Positions 1 to 5,885 of a stretch of DNA of 7,267 nt are shown here, one piece after another. This stretch comes from an uncultured Actinomycetes bacterium. GTDB lineage: Bacteria > Actinomycetota > Thermoleophilia > Miltoncostaeales > Miltoncostaeaceae. The stretch is from the NCBI GenBank assembly GCA_903928615.1, contig CAIYRJ010000310.1, forward strand, positions 1 through 7,267, in the 5' to 3' direction. The position numbers and the translations under genes are program-made. The first letter of the stretch is position 1, and every line of letters starts with the position of its first letter. The notes under the pieces are model-generated. The model saw nothing but the letters and a program-made list of their open reading frames with translations. It did no database searches and was not told the origin of the DNA.

Positions 1-1365
1 GACCACCGCCATCGAGCCCCTGCGCGCGCCGCGCGGCAGCGACACCGTGGCCGTGACGGCCTCGCCCGCCTGGGCTCCGGCCTGCGGGCGCGCGGTGATG
101 GTGGCCCGCTGCGCGCGGGCCTGCGCGGGCAGGCGCACGACGGTGCGGCCTGCGCCCAGCCACGCACGCGTGATGGTGGTGCTTCCGAGCGAGAAGGTCA
201 CCTCGGCCGGGCGGTTGAGCTCGACGGTCACGCGCCCTGCGCCCCCGCGTGGTGAGCCGGGCACGAGCGCCGAGATGCGCGGCGCGCCCGCGGTGCGGGC
301 GGTGCTCGCGGCGCGGCGCGACGTGCCGGGCGCGTCGGCCTCGCCGTCCTCGGCCGGCGCATCGCCATCGAACGACGGCAGCCCGGGGGCACCCGGACGC
401 CCGGGCGAACCGGGGTTCGCCGCCACGAGGGCGATCTCCGACGGCGCCGAGCAGTTGCCCACCCGGTCGCAGGCGCGCAGCATCATCGCCCCGCCCGCGG
501 TGCCGGCCGCGGCGCGGGCCGTGAGGCCCGTGACCGGCTCCCATGGTCCCCAGTCGCCCGCATCGCTGACGATGAGTGCCTGGTACGAGGCGGTGCCCGA
601 GCCGGTGTCCGCCGCAGGCGCGAAGGCCACGTCCGCGCCTGACGGCCCGACCTGCACGGTCGTGGCCGCGGGCCGCGGGGCGTCCGGTGCCCAGGTGTCC
701 TTGCGGATCGACATGGTCACCGGTGCGCCGCTCATGAAGGTGGATGACCGGCGGTACGCCTGGATCGCCACGACGTCCGTGGAGGGGATCGCCGCGGGCG
801 ATGACCGGTAGGTGGTCCACGTGCCCGTGGCCGACTGGAATCGCACGAGGCCCGTGGCCGTGGCCGTGTCACCCGCGGCCGGGACCACGCTGACCGTCTG
901 CCCCGAGGCCAGCAGCCTCCAGCCGTCGGACGTGATGCCCCATCCGGACAGCGAGAGCGAGGGCGACGGCAGGCGCGTCACCTGGAACGACGGCCCGTTG
1001 CACGTGAACGTGGTGCCATCCCACTCGGTCACCTCCACGCGCCACACGTACTGGCCCGCAGAGAGGTAGGTGGGCGTGGCGACGCTGGCGGCGGTCGTGC
1101 GGGCGCCGGAGGTGCGCACCGTGGCGGTGCTGAGCGTGGTGAAGGTGCTGCCGCCCACCCGGATCGCCTGCACCCGGGCCGTGCCGTTCTGCAGCAGGGT
1201 GCTGCCGAGCGACCAGTTGAACGACATGGCATCCGTCGACGCGCCATAGGAGTACCCGGACGTGCTGCACGATGCACCGGTGGTGCCGGCCATCGCGGCG
1301 GGCGCGGCGATGGCGGCCGCCGCGAGCGCGGCCGCGGCCAGAGGGGCTGTCAGGGAGGTCCTCAC
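1..1365 (-). CDS. Secreted multi-domain beta-sandwich (FN3/Ig-like) protein, C-terminus outside window
   Basis: The frame is open from a GTG at 1363-1365 to the left edge: 455 codons with no stop, so the protein is partial at its C-terminus. Residues 1-26 look like a Sec signal peptide: Arg2, a long Ala/Leu core, and a likely AMA|GTT cleavage site. Residues 30-131 and 132-222 look like two beta-rich modules rich in Ser, Thr and aromatics. Residues 223-314 resemble a fibronectin type III-like fold, with a GSGTASYQ strand and an LRACDRVGNCS segment. Cys33/Cys122 and Cys299/Cys305 could form disulfides. A Gly/Pro/Asp linker (315-360) includes four Gly-X-Y triplets, and another beta module starts near 361. 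There is no good Shine-Dalgarno at normal spacing: a G-run abuts the GTG, and a purine-rich AAGGAGAGG lies 46 bases upstream without a start near it. I do not recognise a family, and the domain calls are from sequence character only. An extracellular structural, adhesive or carbohydrate-binding role is possible but unproven. Confidence 0.8.
   Translation of the reverse strand, partial: MRTSLTAPLAAAALAAAAIAAPAAMAGTTGASCSTSGYSYGASTDAMSFNWSLGSTLLQNGTARVQAIRVGGSTFTTLSTATVRTSGARTTAASVATPTYLSAGQYVWRVEVTEWDGTTFTCNGPSFQVTRLPSPSLSLSGWGITSDGWRLLASGQTVSVVPAAGDTATATGLVRFQSATGTWTTYRSSPAAIPSTDVVAIQAYRRSSTFMSGAPVTMSIRKDTWAPDAPRPAATTVQVGPSGADVAFAPAADTGSGTASYQALIVSDAGDWGPWEPVTGLTARAAAGTAGGAMMLRACDRVGNCSAPSEIALVAANPGSPGRPGAPGLPSFDGDAPAEDGEADAPGTSRRAASTARTAGAPRISALVPGSPRGGAGRVTVELNRPAEVTFSLGSTTITRAWLGAGRTVVRLPAQARAQRATITARPQAGAQAGEAVTATVSLPRGARRGSMAVV
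376..411 (-). other. Short collagen-like Gly-X-Y stretch in the secreted protein
   Basis: Residues 319-330 of the secreted protein read GSPGRPGAPGLP, four consecutive Gly-X-Y triplets with Pro in every Y position. The stretch lies in a Gly/Pro/Asp/Ala-rich linker between the FN3-like module and the next beta module. Four triplets are too few to form a stable collagen helix alone, so this is most simply a flexible linker. Confidence 0.5.
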
Positions 1366-1450
1366 CCCCCAAGCGTCCCGCGTGCCCCGGACTTTCGGGG
1401 GGGTTGCCCGCCTCTCCTTATCGGGGGCAGGCGGAATGCTTACAAAGCGC
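1366..1450. other. 85-base gap between lysyl oxidase-like gene and secreted protein gene
   Basis: Both flanking genes are on the minus strand, so this gap is the 3' end of the lysyl oxidase-like gene and the leader of the secreted protein gene. It can form two weak GC-rich hairpins: CCGCCT at 1408-1413 with AGGCGG at 1429-1434 (15-base loop), and CCCCG/CGGGG around 1385-1400 (6-base loop). Neither is followed by a T-run on the minus strand, so no intrinsic terminator can be called. No clear -35/-10 pair is visible. Readthrough from the upstream gene is therefore possible. Confidence 0.5.
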
Positions 1451-2275
1451 TCACGAAGGGGGCGCCACGGGCGGCGTTCCGACCGATGTGGCCACCACCG
1501 AGACCCCCGGAAGGCCGCCCGCGCGGCGCGGTGGGGTGAGGTCGATGAGCGCGTATGCGGTGTCGTCGGAGCGGTCGCCCACCACGAGGTGGCCGTCGGG
1601 GTCGCCCTGGTGCGCCAGCAGGTACCGGCCGGGACGCACCCCGGAGAGGTCGATGTACTGGAACTCCACGAAGGCCGCGTAGTCGTCGGCGTACCCGACG
1701 TCGATGCCCATGCGCATGCGCATGAGCCCCGGCAGGGAACGCCCGCAGTTGTGGTTGATCGCCGGGCTCGCCGGGGTGCCCGGTACCTCGGGCACCACCT
1801 GGTAGCGGCTACCCAGGCAGAAACCGACCTTCCGCGACACCGCCACGCGCGCGCCCGTGGCCGGGTCGCGGAGGTCGAAGCGGTTGAAGCCGAGCACATG
1901 CCAGTGGTCGTGCCACCCGGGCTGGTACTTCAGGCGCGCGCGGATGGGCACCTGCACCACCGAGCCATCGGCGCGCCGGAGCTCCTGCGTGACACGCATC
2001 GTCCCCTGGCCGCGCTCACGACGGCCGTTCAGCACGAGTGGCCCCTGCCCCACGTTGGCCGCGGCGGAGCGGAACACCAGCACGGGGCGACCGGCATCGC
2101 GCTTCACCGCCACCTGCGAGGGCGGCTCCTGGCGCAGGTCGGGCAGCAGCTCCGCGCCGGTGAGCGCACCGCCGGCCACCGCGGCCACCACCACGCCGAG
2201 CGTGCCGACGAGGGCCGCGCCGAGCGCGGCAAGCGCCACGAGGGGGGACTTGCGTCGGGACGGGCTCCGCGCCAT
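1451..2275 (-). CDS. Lysyl oxidase-like copper protein, exported or membrane-anchored
   Basis: This 274-residue protein has an Arg/Lys-rich N-terminus and a hydrophobic stretch (about 11-40), which would be a signal peptide or N-terminal anchor. The rest matches the lysyl oxidase family, copper amine oxidases that turn peptidyl lysine into aldehyde. WHDHWH (121-126) gives the HxHxH copper site (His122, 124, 126), followed by FNRFDL, equivalent to the FSHYDL of animal enzymes. RKVGFCL carries Lys149 and DDYAAFVEFQYID carries Tyr199; these align with the Lys and Tyr that crosslink into the LTQ cofactor. RPGRYLLAHQGDPDG (214-228) is the typical late strand, and a TPPVAPPS tail ends the chain. 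Only two Cys remain (153, 177), fewer than in animal enzymes. I chose the ATG at 2275; an in-frame ATG at 2323 would add 16 Arg/Pro-rich residues and run further into the divergent intergenic region. Catalytic activity and substrate are unknown. The family call is secure; activity is inferred. Confidence 0.85.
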   Translation of the reverse strand: MARSPSRRKSPLVALAALGAALVGTLGVVVAAVAGGALTGAELLPDLRQEPPSQVAVKRDAGRPVLVFRSAAANVGQGPLVLNGRRERGQGTMRVTQELRRADGSVVQVPIRARLKYQPGWHDHWHVLGFNRFDLRDPATGARVAVSRKVGFCLGSRYQVVPEVPGTPASPAINHNCGRSLPGLMRMRMGIDVGYADDYAAFVEFQYIDLSGVRPGRYLLAHQGDPDGHLVVGDRSDDTAYALIDLTPPRRAGGLPGVSVVATSVGTPPVAPPS

Positions 2276-2388
2276 GCCGAGAGCGTAGGACACCCGCGGC
2301 CTGGGGCGAACCCGGCCGGGCATGACGCCAGCCCGGGCGCCCCAGCCGGGGCGGGCCGCCGGCGCACCCGGGCTGGCAGAGTCCGCGC
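2276..2388. promoter_or_regulatory. Divergent intergenic region between lysyl oxidase-like gene and ppa
   Basis: Both flanking genes read outward from these 113 bases, so promoters for both must lie here unless they lie inside the genes. On the minus strand, TACGCT at 2282-2287 fits the loose actinobacterial -10 pattern TAnnnT and ends about six bases before the chosen ATG, which would suit a leaderless transcript; its -35 partner is poor. On the plus strand no convincing -10 was found and no strong Shine-Dalgarno precedes the ppa ATG. The region is dominated by GC-rich inverted repeats, listed separately. Confidence 0.5.
2327..2377. repeat. Perfect 11-bp inverted repeat with internal hairpin upstream of ppa
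   Basis: GCCAGCCCGGG (2327-2337) is exactly complementary to CCCGGGCTGGC (2367-2377), with a 29-base spacer. Immediately inside the left arm, CGCCCC (2338-2343) pairs with GGGGCG (2348-2353) across an AGCC loop. In a transcript reading into ppa this would make a long, very stable stem ending 11 bases before the ATG, just where a ribosome binding site would sit. In DNA it could be an operator for a dimeric regulator. The pairing is seen directly; both roles are inference, and high GC raises the chance of accidental pairing. Confidence 0.6.
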
Positions 2389-2877
2389 ATGCCGAATGCA
2401 GATGACGTGATGGTGCAGATCGAGATCCCCGGGGGATCGCGCAACAAGTACGAGCGCGATGAGGAGACCGGGCGCATCATGCTCGACCGCATGCTCTTCA
2501 CCGCCATGCGGTACCCCGCCGACTACGGGTACATCGAGGGCACTCTCGCCGAGGACGGCGACCCGCTCGACGCCCTGGTGCTGGTGGGCGAGCCGACCTT
2601 CCCCGGGTGCTGGATCCTCGCCCGGCCGGTGGCGGTGTTCCACATGAGCGACGAGAAGGGACCGGATGAGAAGGTGATCCTCGTGCCCCTGAAGGACCCG
2701 CAGTGGTCGGACGTGCGCGACCTCGGCGACATCCCCCCGAACCTGCTCAACGAGATCGAGCACTTCTTCACGGTCTACAAGGACCTCGAGCCCGGCGACA
2801 CCGAGGTGCGCGGGTACGGCGACCGGGGCGAGGCGCTGGACATCATCCGCGCCTGCCGAGAGCGCGTCGCCGTCTGA
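2389..2877 (+). CDS. ppa: Inorganic pyrophosphatase, family I (soluble)
   Basis: This 162-residue cytoplasmic enzyme hydrolyses pyrophosphate to two phosphates using Mg2+, which pulls biosynthetic reactions forward. The length is typical for a bacterial family I enzyme. Visible motifs are IEIPGGSRNKYE (11-22, active-site Lys20), YPADYGYIEGTL (42-53), and the metal-binding signature DGDPLDA (56-62, with Asp56, Asp58 and Asp61). Further acidic metal ligands are expected around Asp88 and Asp93 in the segment before VILVP, and VYKDLEP lies near the C-terminus. The ATG at 2389 is used; ATG 2410 (Met8) is also possible because neither has a good Shine-Dalgarno, and the family motif starts only after Met8. 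The stop is one base before the next gene, so the two are probably co-transcribed. PPi from the GlmU reaction and from PRPP-using enzymes would be a substrate. Confidence 0.96.
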   Translation: MPNADDVMVQIEIPGGSRNKYERDEETGRIMLDRMLFTAMRYPADYGYIEGTLAEDGDPLDALVLVGEPTFPGCWILARPVAVFHMSDEKGPDEKVILVPLKDPQWSDVRDLGDIPPNLLNEIEHFFTVYKDLEPGDTEVRGYGDRGEALDIIRACRERVAV

Positions 2878-2878
2878 C

Positions 2879-3661
2879 ATGGCCGGCGAGCTCGGTGTCA
2901 TTGCCCTTCTCCTGGCCGCACTCGCGGCGGCCCTGGCGCTGGTATGGGTGATCCGGCGGCGCAGCGAGCCCATCGACACGTCAGAGACGGTGACGTTCAT
3001 CGGCAGCGCGATTGGGCTCCTCCTCTCGATCGTGATGTTCTTCGCGCTGGAGCACCGCAGCACCGCGCAGGCAGCCGCGCAGGCCGAGGCCAGCGCGTAC
3101 ACCGCGCTCTTCAGCAGCATGGCCCCGCTGCCCGGGGAGATCTCTGACCCCGCCCAGCACGCCGCCGTGTGCGTGATGCGGTCCATCATCAACGACGAAT
3201 GGCCGGCAATGCGCGGTGGCGACCTCACGGGAGCACCCGCCACGCAGCAGGCCATTGGCCAGCTCTACGCGGCCATCGAGGCCCTTCCCCGCACGGCACC
3301 AGAGGTGGAGCCGTGGTTTCCCACGATCTGGAGCACCATGATCGAGCGGGCGGGGGCGCGGGACACCCGCCTCGCCCAGGGCCAGTCGGAACTGCCCCTC
3401 ACGCTCTGGATCACCGTCTACATCGGCAGCTTCATCGTGGTGGTGCTCGTCGGCATCAGCGAGAAGCTGCCGCGGCGGGCCGCGTGGATCGGCGTGAGCG
3501 CGGCGCTGGTCGTCGCCATCGTGTTGCTCGCGGGTGCATCCCTGGTGCTCGACAGGCCCTACGGCTCGCTGGCCCCCATCGAGCCCGACGCCATGCGCAA
3601 CTCCCTCGCGGTGGTGGAGTCCAACCAGCCGGCGAACTCACCGGTCATCGCTCCCTGCTGA
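2879..3661 (+). CDS. Bestrophin-like (DUF4239) membrane protein
   Basis: This 260-residue integral membrane protein has four hydrophobic helices at about 5-25, 40-57, 176-193 and 203-224, arranged as two pairs around a soluble middle region of about 115 residues. Two features match the DUF4239 / bestrophin-like family. The second helix runs into an Ala/Glu-rich segment (AQAAAQAEASAYTALF, 63-78), and LDRPYGS (224-230) followed by a Pro-containing IEPDAM follows the last helix. The family's function is not established; its name reflects distant similarity to bestrophin anion channels, so a channel role is only a hypothesis. The ATG lies one base after the ppa stop, with no strong Shine-Dalgarno, which suggests translational coupling to ppa. 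The last 17 bases overlap the 3' end of the convergent subtilase gene. The C-terminus after about 245 is Pro/Asn-rich and looks disordered. Confidence 0.8.
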   Translation: MAGELGVIALLLAALAAALALVWVIRRRSEPIDTSETVTFIGSAIGLLLSIVMFFALEHRSTAQAAAQAEASAYTALFSSMAPLPGEISDPAQHAAVCVMRSIINDEWPAMRGGDLTGAPATQQAIGQLYAAIEALPRTAPEVEPWFPTIWSTMIERAGARDTRLAQGQSELPLTLWITVYIGSFIVVVLVGISEKLPRRAAWIGVSAALVVAIVLLAGASLVLDRPYGSLAPIEPDAMRNSLAVVESNQPANSPVIAPC

Positions 3662-5825
3662 CCGCCTTCGGGGCCGCCACCACGGTGGCATTGACCGAGC
3701 GGGTGTCGCCGGCGGAGCCGCGCGAGGGCGTGGTCACCACCTGGATCGCCAGCGTCGGCCTCGTGCGGAGAAGACCCTTCGCGTACGCGTTGAGTGCCAG
3801 CGCCGCCGTGGCTGTCGTGCCCGCGGGCACGACCAGCGTCTTCACCGCGAGCGACTTCCACTGGGCACGTCGGGCTGCCGAGGCCTTCGTGCGATGCCGG
3901 AGCGTCACCGCGACCACGCATCGGGCAGCGGCTGAGCCGGAGCACTGCAGGGGAATCGTCACCCTCCCCCGCCGCGCGACCAGACGCAGGGGCGTGGCCC
4001 CGCGCACCCGTATCGCCATTGGCGTGAGGGCCTCGGGCGTCACGCCGGCGACGGCGGGGATTCCGGCATCACCGGTGCCCGGCATGGATGCGGGCGGCAC
4101 CGCTGCCATCGCAGCTGCGAGGTCGAGGCGCTTGCCCGTGACGGTCTTGCCGGCGAGCGCTGGAGTGAGCGCGCCGGTGTCGAGCAGCAGCGCGCGGAGC
4201 TGCGCGACGGTGAGCGAGGGGCTCTTCGCAAGCAGCAGGGCGGCCGCGCCAGCGACATGCGGCGTCGCCATCGAGGTGCCGCTGAGCGCCTCGTAGCTGC
4301 CCGACGCTGGCTGTGCGCCGATGCACCTCACCGTGGGCTCGGCCACGGCGAAGTAGGGCCCTGACGAGCCGAACGTGCGCGGGGGCGATGGCACCAGGCG
4401 GAAGCGCACCTGAACGCTGCTGGCCCCGTCGAAGGACTCCAGCGAAGCGCGCAGTTCGTCGAATGTCCCGCCCGTGTTCTCCAGCGACGTGACCACGCCG
4501 ACCGGGCTCCAATCGGGGTCTCCGGTTCGCTGCGCTTCGATTGCCACCTGATCGGACGCACCAAGGGCTACTGCAGCGCGAAATTCGATCCGGCATCCCG
4601 TGCCCGCGGTGAGGGCGATGGTCGGACTCGTGAGGCGCCGGGTCGCGTCAGCAGCGGACCCATTCGTCCACACATATACCGGCGGGCCGGGATCCTCGGT
4701 CGACCAGAAGCCGCTGGAGGGGGACTTCGTCCACTGCCTGATGTCGCCGAGTGCCGGCGGTGAGGTGACATTGACGAAGGGGGCGATGTAGGTGCTCTCC
4801 ACCGACGAGCCCGGCGCCCCGAGATCGACGGACACCGAGCCGAAGTTGGAGTACGGCGCGAGCGCCGGGGGCGATGGCGCCACCGGGGAGTCGAGGGCCG
4901 CCACGCAGATGAGGTTCGCCGAGCTCACCGCGCATGGGTAGAGCGGAGTCACGTCGTTGTTGTCCCCGATTTGGTCGGGGCCGCCGTTGCCTGCGGCTGC
5001 CACGAACAGGGTCTGCGGGTACTGCCGGATCACGTTCGTGTACGGAATCGCATCTGCCGGGTCATTCGAGGTGAACGACGCGTTCACCACGCGACTGCGC
5101 TGCGCGGCCCATGCAAGGGCAGCCACGACGTCGTCGGTCGCCGCGGTCCCGAACATGCCGAAGGCACGCGCGGGCAGGATGCCGACGCGCCAGTTGATCC
5201 CCGTGACGCCGAGGCCGTTATTGCCGACCGCGCCGATGGTGCCGGCGACATGGGTGCCGTGGCCGTTCAGGTCGACCCACGCCGAGTCGCCAGATGTGCC
5301 GATGAAGTTCCGGCCGAGGTCAGCGCGGAGGTTGGTGGCGAGGTCGGGGTGAGCCGGCACGATGCCGCTGTCCACGACCCCCACCACGACCTCGGTGCTG
5401 CCCGTCGTGGCGTCCCATGCCGCGGAGGCACGGATGTCGGGCAGCCCCCAGAGAAGGTTCGCCGCGTAGTAGGGATCGTTGGGCACTACGGCCAGGCGGG
5501 CCGTGCCATTCGGCACCGCCCATGCGACCTCGGGGCGGGTGCGCAGGTCATCGAGGGCGGCGGACACCGTGACACCTTCGGGCAGGACGAGGGTATGGGT
5601 GCGCGGTAGTCCCGCGATGGGTTGCTGGCCGATGGCATCCACCGACTGGATGGCATCGGAACGATCGGACACCGAGGTGCCGGGGTCGAAGCGCACGATG
5701 ACCTCGCGGGGCGTCGGCTGCTGGAGCGCGTTCTCGGGAATGCCCACCGCCCCGGACGCGGGAGCCGCCGCGACGGCAAGGGCACTGGCCGCGATGCCGG
5801 CGGCCGTGAGGGCGAGGTACTTCAC
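3645..5825 (-). CDS. Secreted subtilisin-family (S8) serine protease with inserted domain
   Basis: This 726-residue protein starts at a GTG (5823-5825). Residues 1-26 form a Sec signal peptide (MKYLAL, then an Ala-rich core). Residues 40-113 look like an inhibitor/chaperone propeptide, with a REVIVRF strand and PEVAWAVPN at its end. The S8 catalytic domain follows: Asp152 (VVDSG), His189 (NGHGTHVAGT), oxyanion Asn280 (AAAGNGG) and Ser518 (SGTSMATPHVAG), so it should be active. Asn280 and Ser518 are 238 residues apart, against 66 in subtilisin, owing to an inserted domain (about 345-508). After a Pro/Gly-rich linker (about 577-600) comes a C-terminal beta domain with Cys628/Cys636 and an Arg-rich end. 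Cys298/307 and Cys411/501 are further likely disulfides, fitting an extracellular enzyme. No clear Shine-Dalgarno precedes the GTG. The gene lies 60 bases downstream of prs on the same strand. The substrate is unknown. Confidence 0.95.
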   Translation of the reverse strand: MKYLALTAAGIAASALAVAAAPASGAVGIPENALQQPTPREVIVRFDPGTSVSDRSDAIQSVDAIGQQPIAGLPRTHTLVLPEGVTVSAALDDLRTRPEVAWAVPNGTARLAVVPNDPYYAANLLWGLPDIRASAAWDATTGSTEVVVGVVDSGIVPAHPDLATNLRADLGRNFIGTSGDSAWVDLNGHGTHVAGTIGAVGNNGLGVTGINWRVGILPARAFGMFGTAATDDVVAALAWAAQRSRVVNASFTSNDPADAIPYTNVIRQYPQTLFVAAAGNGGPDQIGDNNDVTPLYPCAVSSANLICVAALDSPVAPSPPALAPYSNFGSVSVDLGAPGSSVESTYIAPFVNVTSPPALGDIRQWTKSPSSGFWSTEDPGPPVYVWTNGSAADATRRLTSPTIALTAGTGCRIEFRAAVALGASDQVAIEAQRTGDPDWSPVGVVTSLENTGGTFDELRASLESFDGASSVQVRFRLVPSPPRTFGSSGPYFAVAEPTVRCIGAQPASGSYEALSGTSMATPHVAGAAALLLAKSPSLTVAQLRALLLDTGALTPALAGKTVTGKRLDLAAAMAAVPPASMPGTGDAGIPAVAGVTPEALTPMAIRVRGATPLRLVARRGRVTIPLQCSGSAAARCVVAVTLRHRTKASAARRAQWKSLAVKTLVVPAGTTATAALALNAYAKGLLRTRPTLAIQVVTTPSRGSAGDTRSVNATVVAAPKAVSRER
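4302..4793 (-). other. Beta-sandwich-like domain inserted in the S8 protease
   Basis: Residues about 345-508 of the protease interrupt the catalytic domain between GAPGSSVEST and YEALSGTSMATP, which are adjacent in ordinary subtilases. The insert carries a GFWSTEDPG segment, a RRLTSPTIAL strand, CRIEFRAAV, a DQVAIEAQRTGDPDWSPV segment and VQVRFRLVP. This order (Trp-rich lead, 'LTSP-I-L' strand, then a strand describing a side or value pair) resembles MAM/immune-inhibitor-A-type jelly-roll modules; that comparison is by eye. Cys411 and Cys501 flank most of the domain and could close it. A role in substrate or surface binding near the active site is inferred. Confidence 0.6.
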
Positions 5826-5840
5826 GCGGTCAGGATAAGC

Positions 5841-5868
5841 CGCGTCGCGCCGACCACGGCGCTTCGCG
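5841..5868 (-). terminator. Hairpin between prs and subtilase, possible weak terminator
   Basis: GCGCCG (5847-5852) pairs with CGGCGC (5857-5862) across a four-base loop. Beyond a 2x2 internal mismatch, CGCG (5841-5844) pairs with CGCG (5865-5868). On the minus strand the hairpin begins about 18 bases after the prs stop and is followed only by GCTTATCC, not a real T-run. It may attenuate readthrough from glmU-prs or act as a leader structure 15 bases before the subtilase GTG. Confidence 0.4.
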
Positions 5869-5885
5869 GGGGTCTCCGAACGGAA

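Noticed and set aside
47..811. Plus-strand frame of 254 codons near the left edge, followed by another at 812-1069
   Set aside because: The minus strand here encodes a continuous protein with a signal peptide and FN3-like strands. The plus frames are low-complexity Ala/Arg/Pro and match nothing.
1411..1419. Strong Shine-Dalgarno-like AAGGAGAGG on the minus strand before the secreted protein gene
   Set aside because: No ATG, GTG or TTG follows at usable spacing; the GTG with the signal peptide is 46 bases away.
1708..1725. Tandem ATGCGC hexamers in the lysyl oxidase-like gene
   Set aside because: Only about three units, encoding Met-Arg-Met-Arg-Met in frame; too short to call a repeat feature.
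1262..2410. Plus-strand frame of 382 codons opposite the lysyl oxidase-like gene
   Set aside because: It is the antisense of a gene with clear family motifs and is His/Arg/Gly-rich shadow sequence.
2104..3255. Minus-strand frame of 383 codons opposite ppa and the DUF4239 gene
   Set aside because: The plus strand carries the unmistakable pyrophosphatase motifs, and this frame shows no domain.
3676..3689. Small inverted repeat GCCACCACGGTGGC just after the DUF4239 stop, considered as a terminator
   Set aside because: The stem is only five to six bases, there is no T-run, and it lies inside the subtilase coding region where it encodes Thr-Val-Val-Ala.
3169..4296. Plus-strand frame of 375 codons across the convergent gene ends
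   Set aside because: It is out of frame with the DUF4239 gene and then antisense to the subtilase, including its catalytic Ser region.
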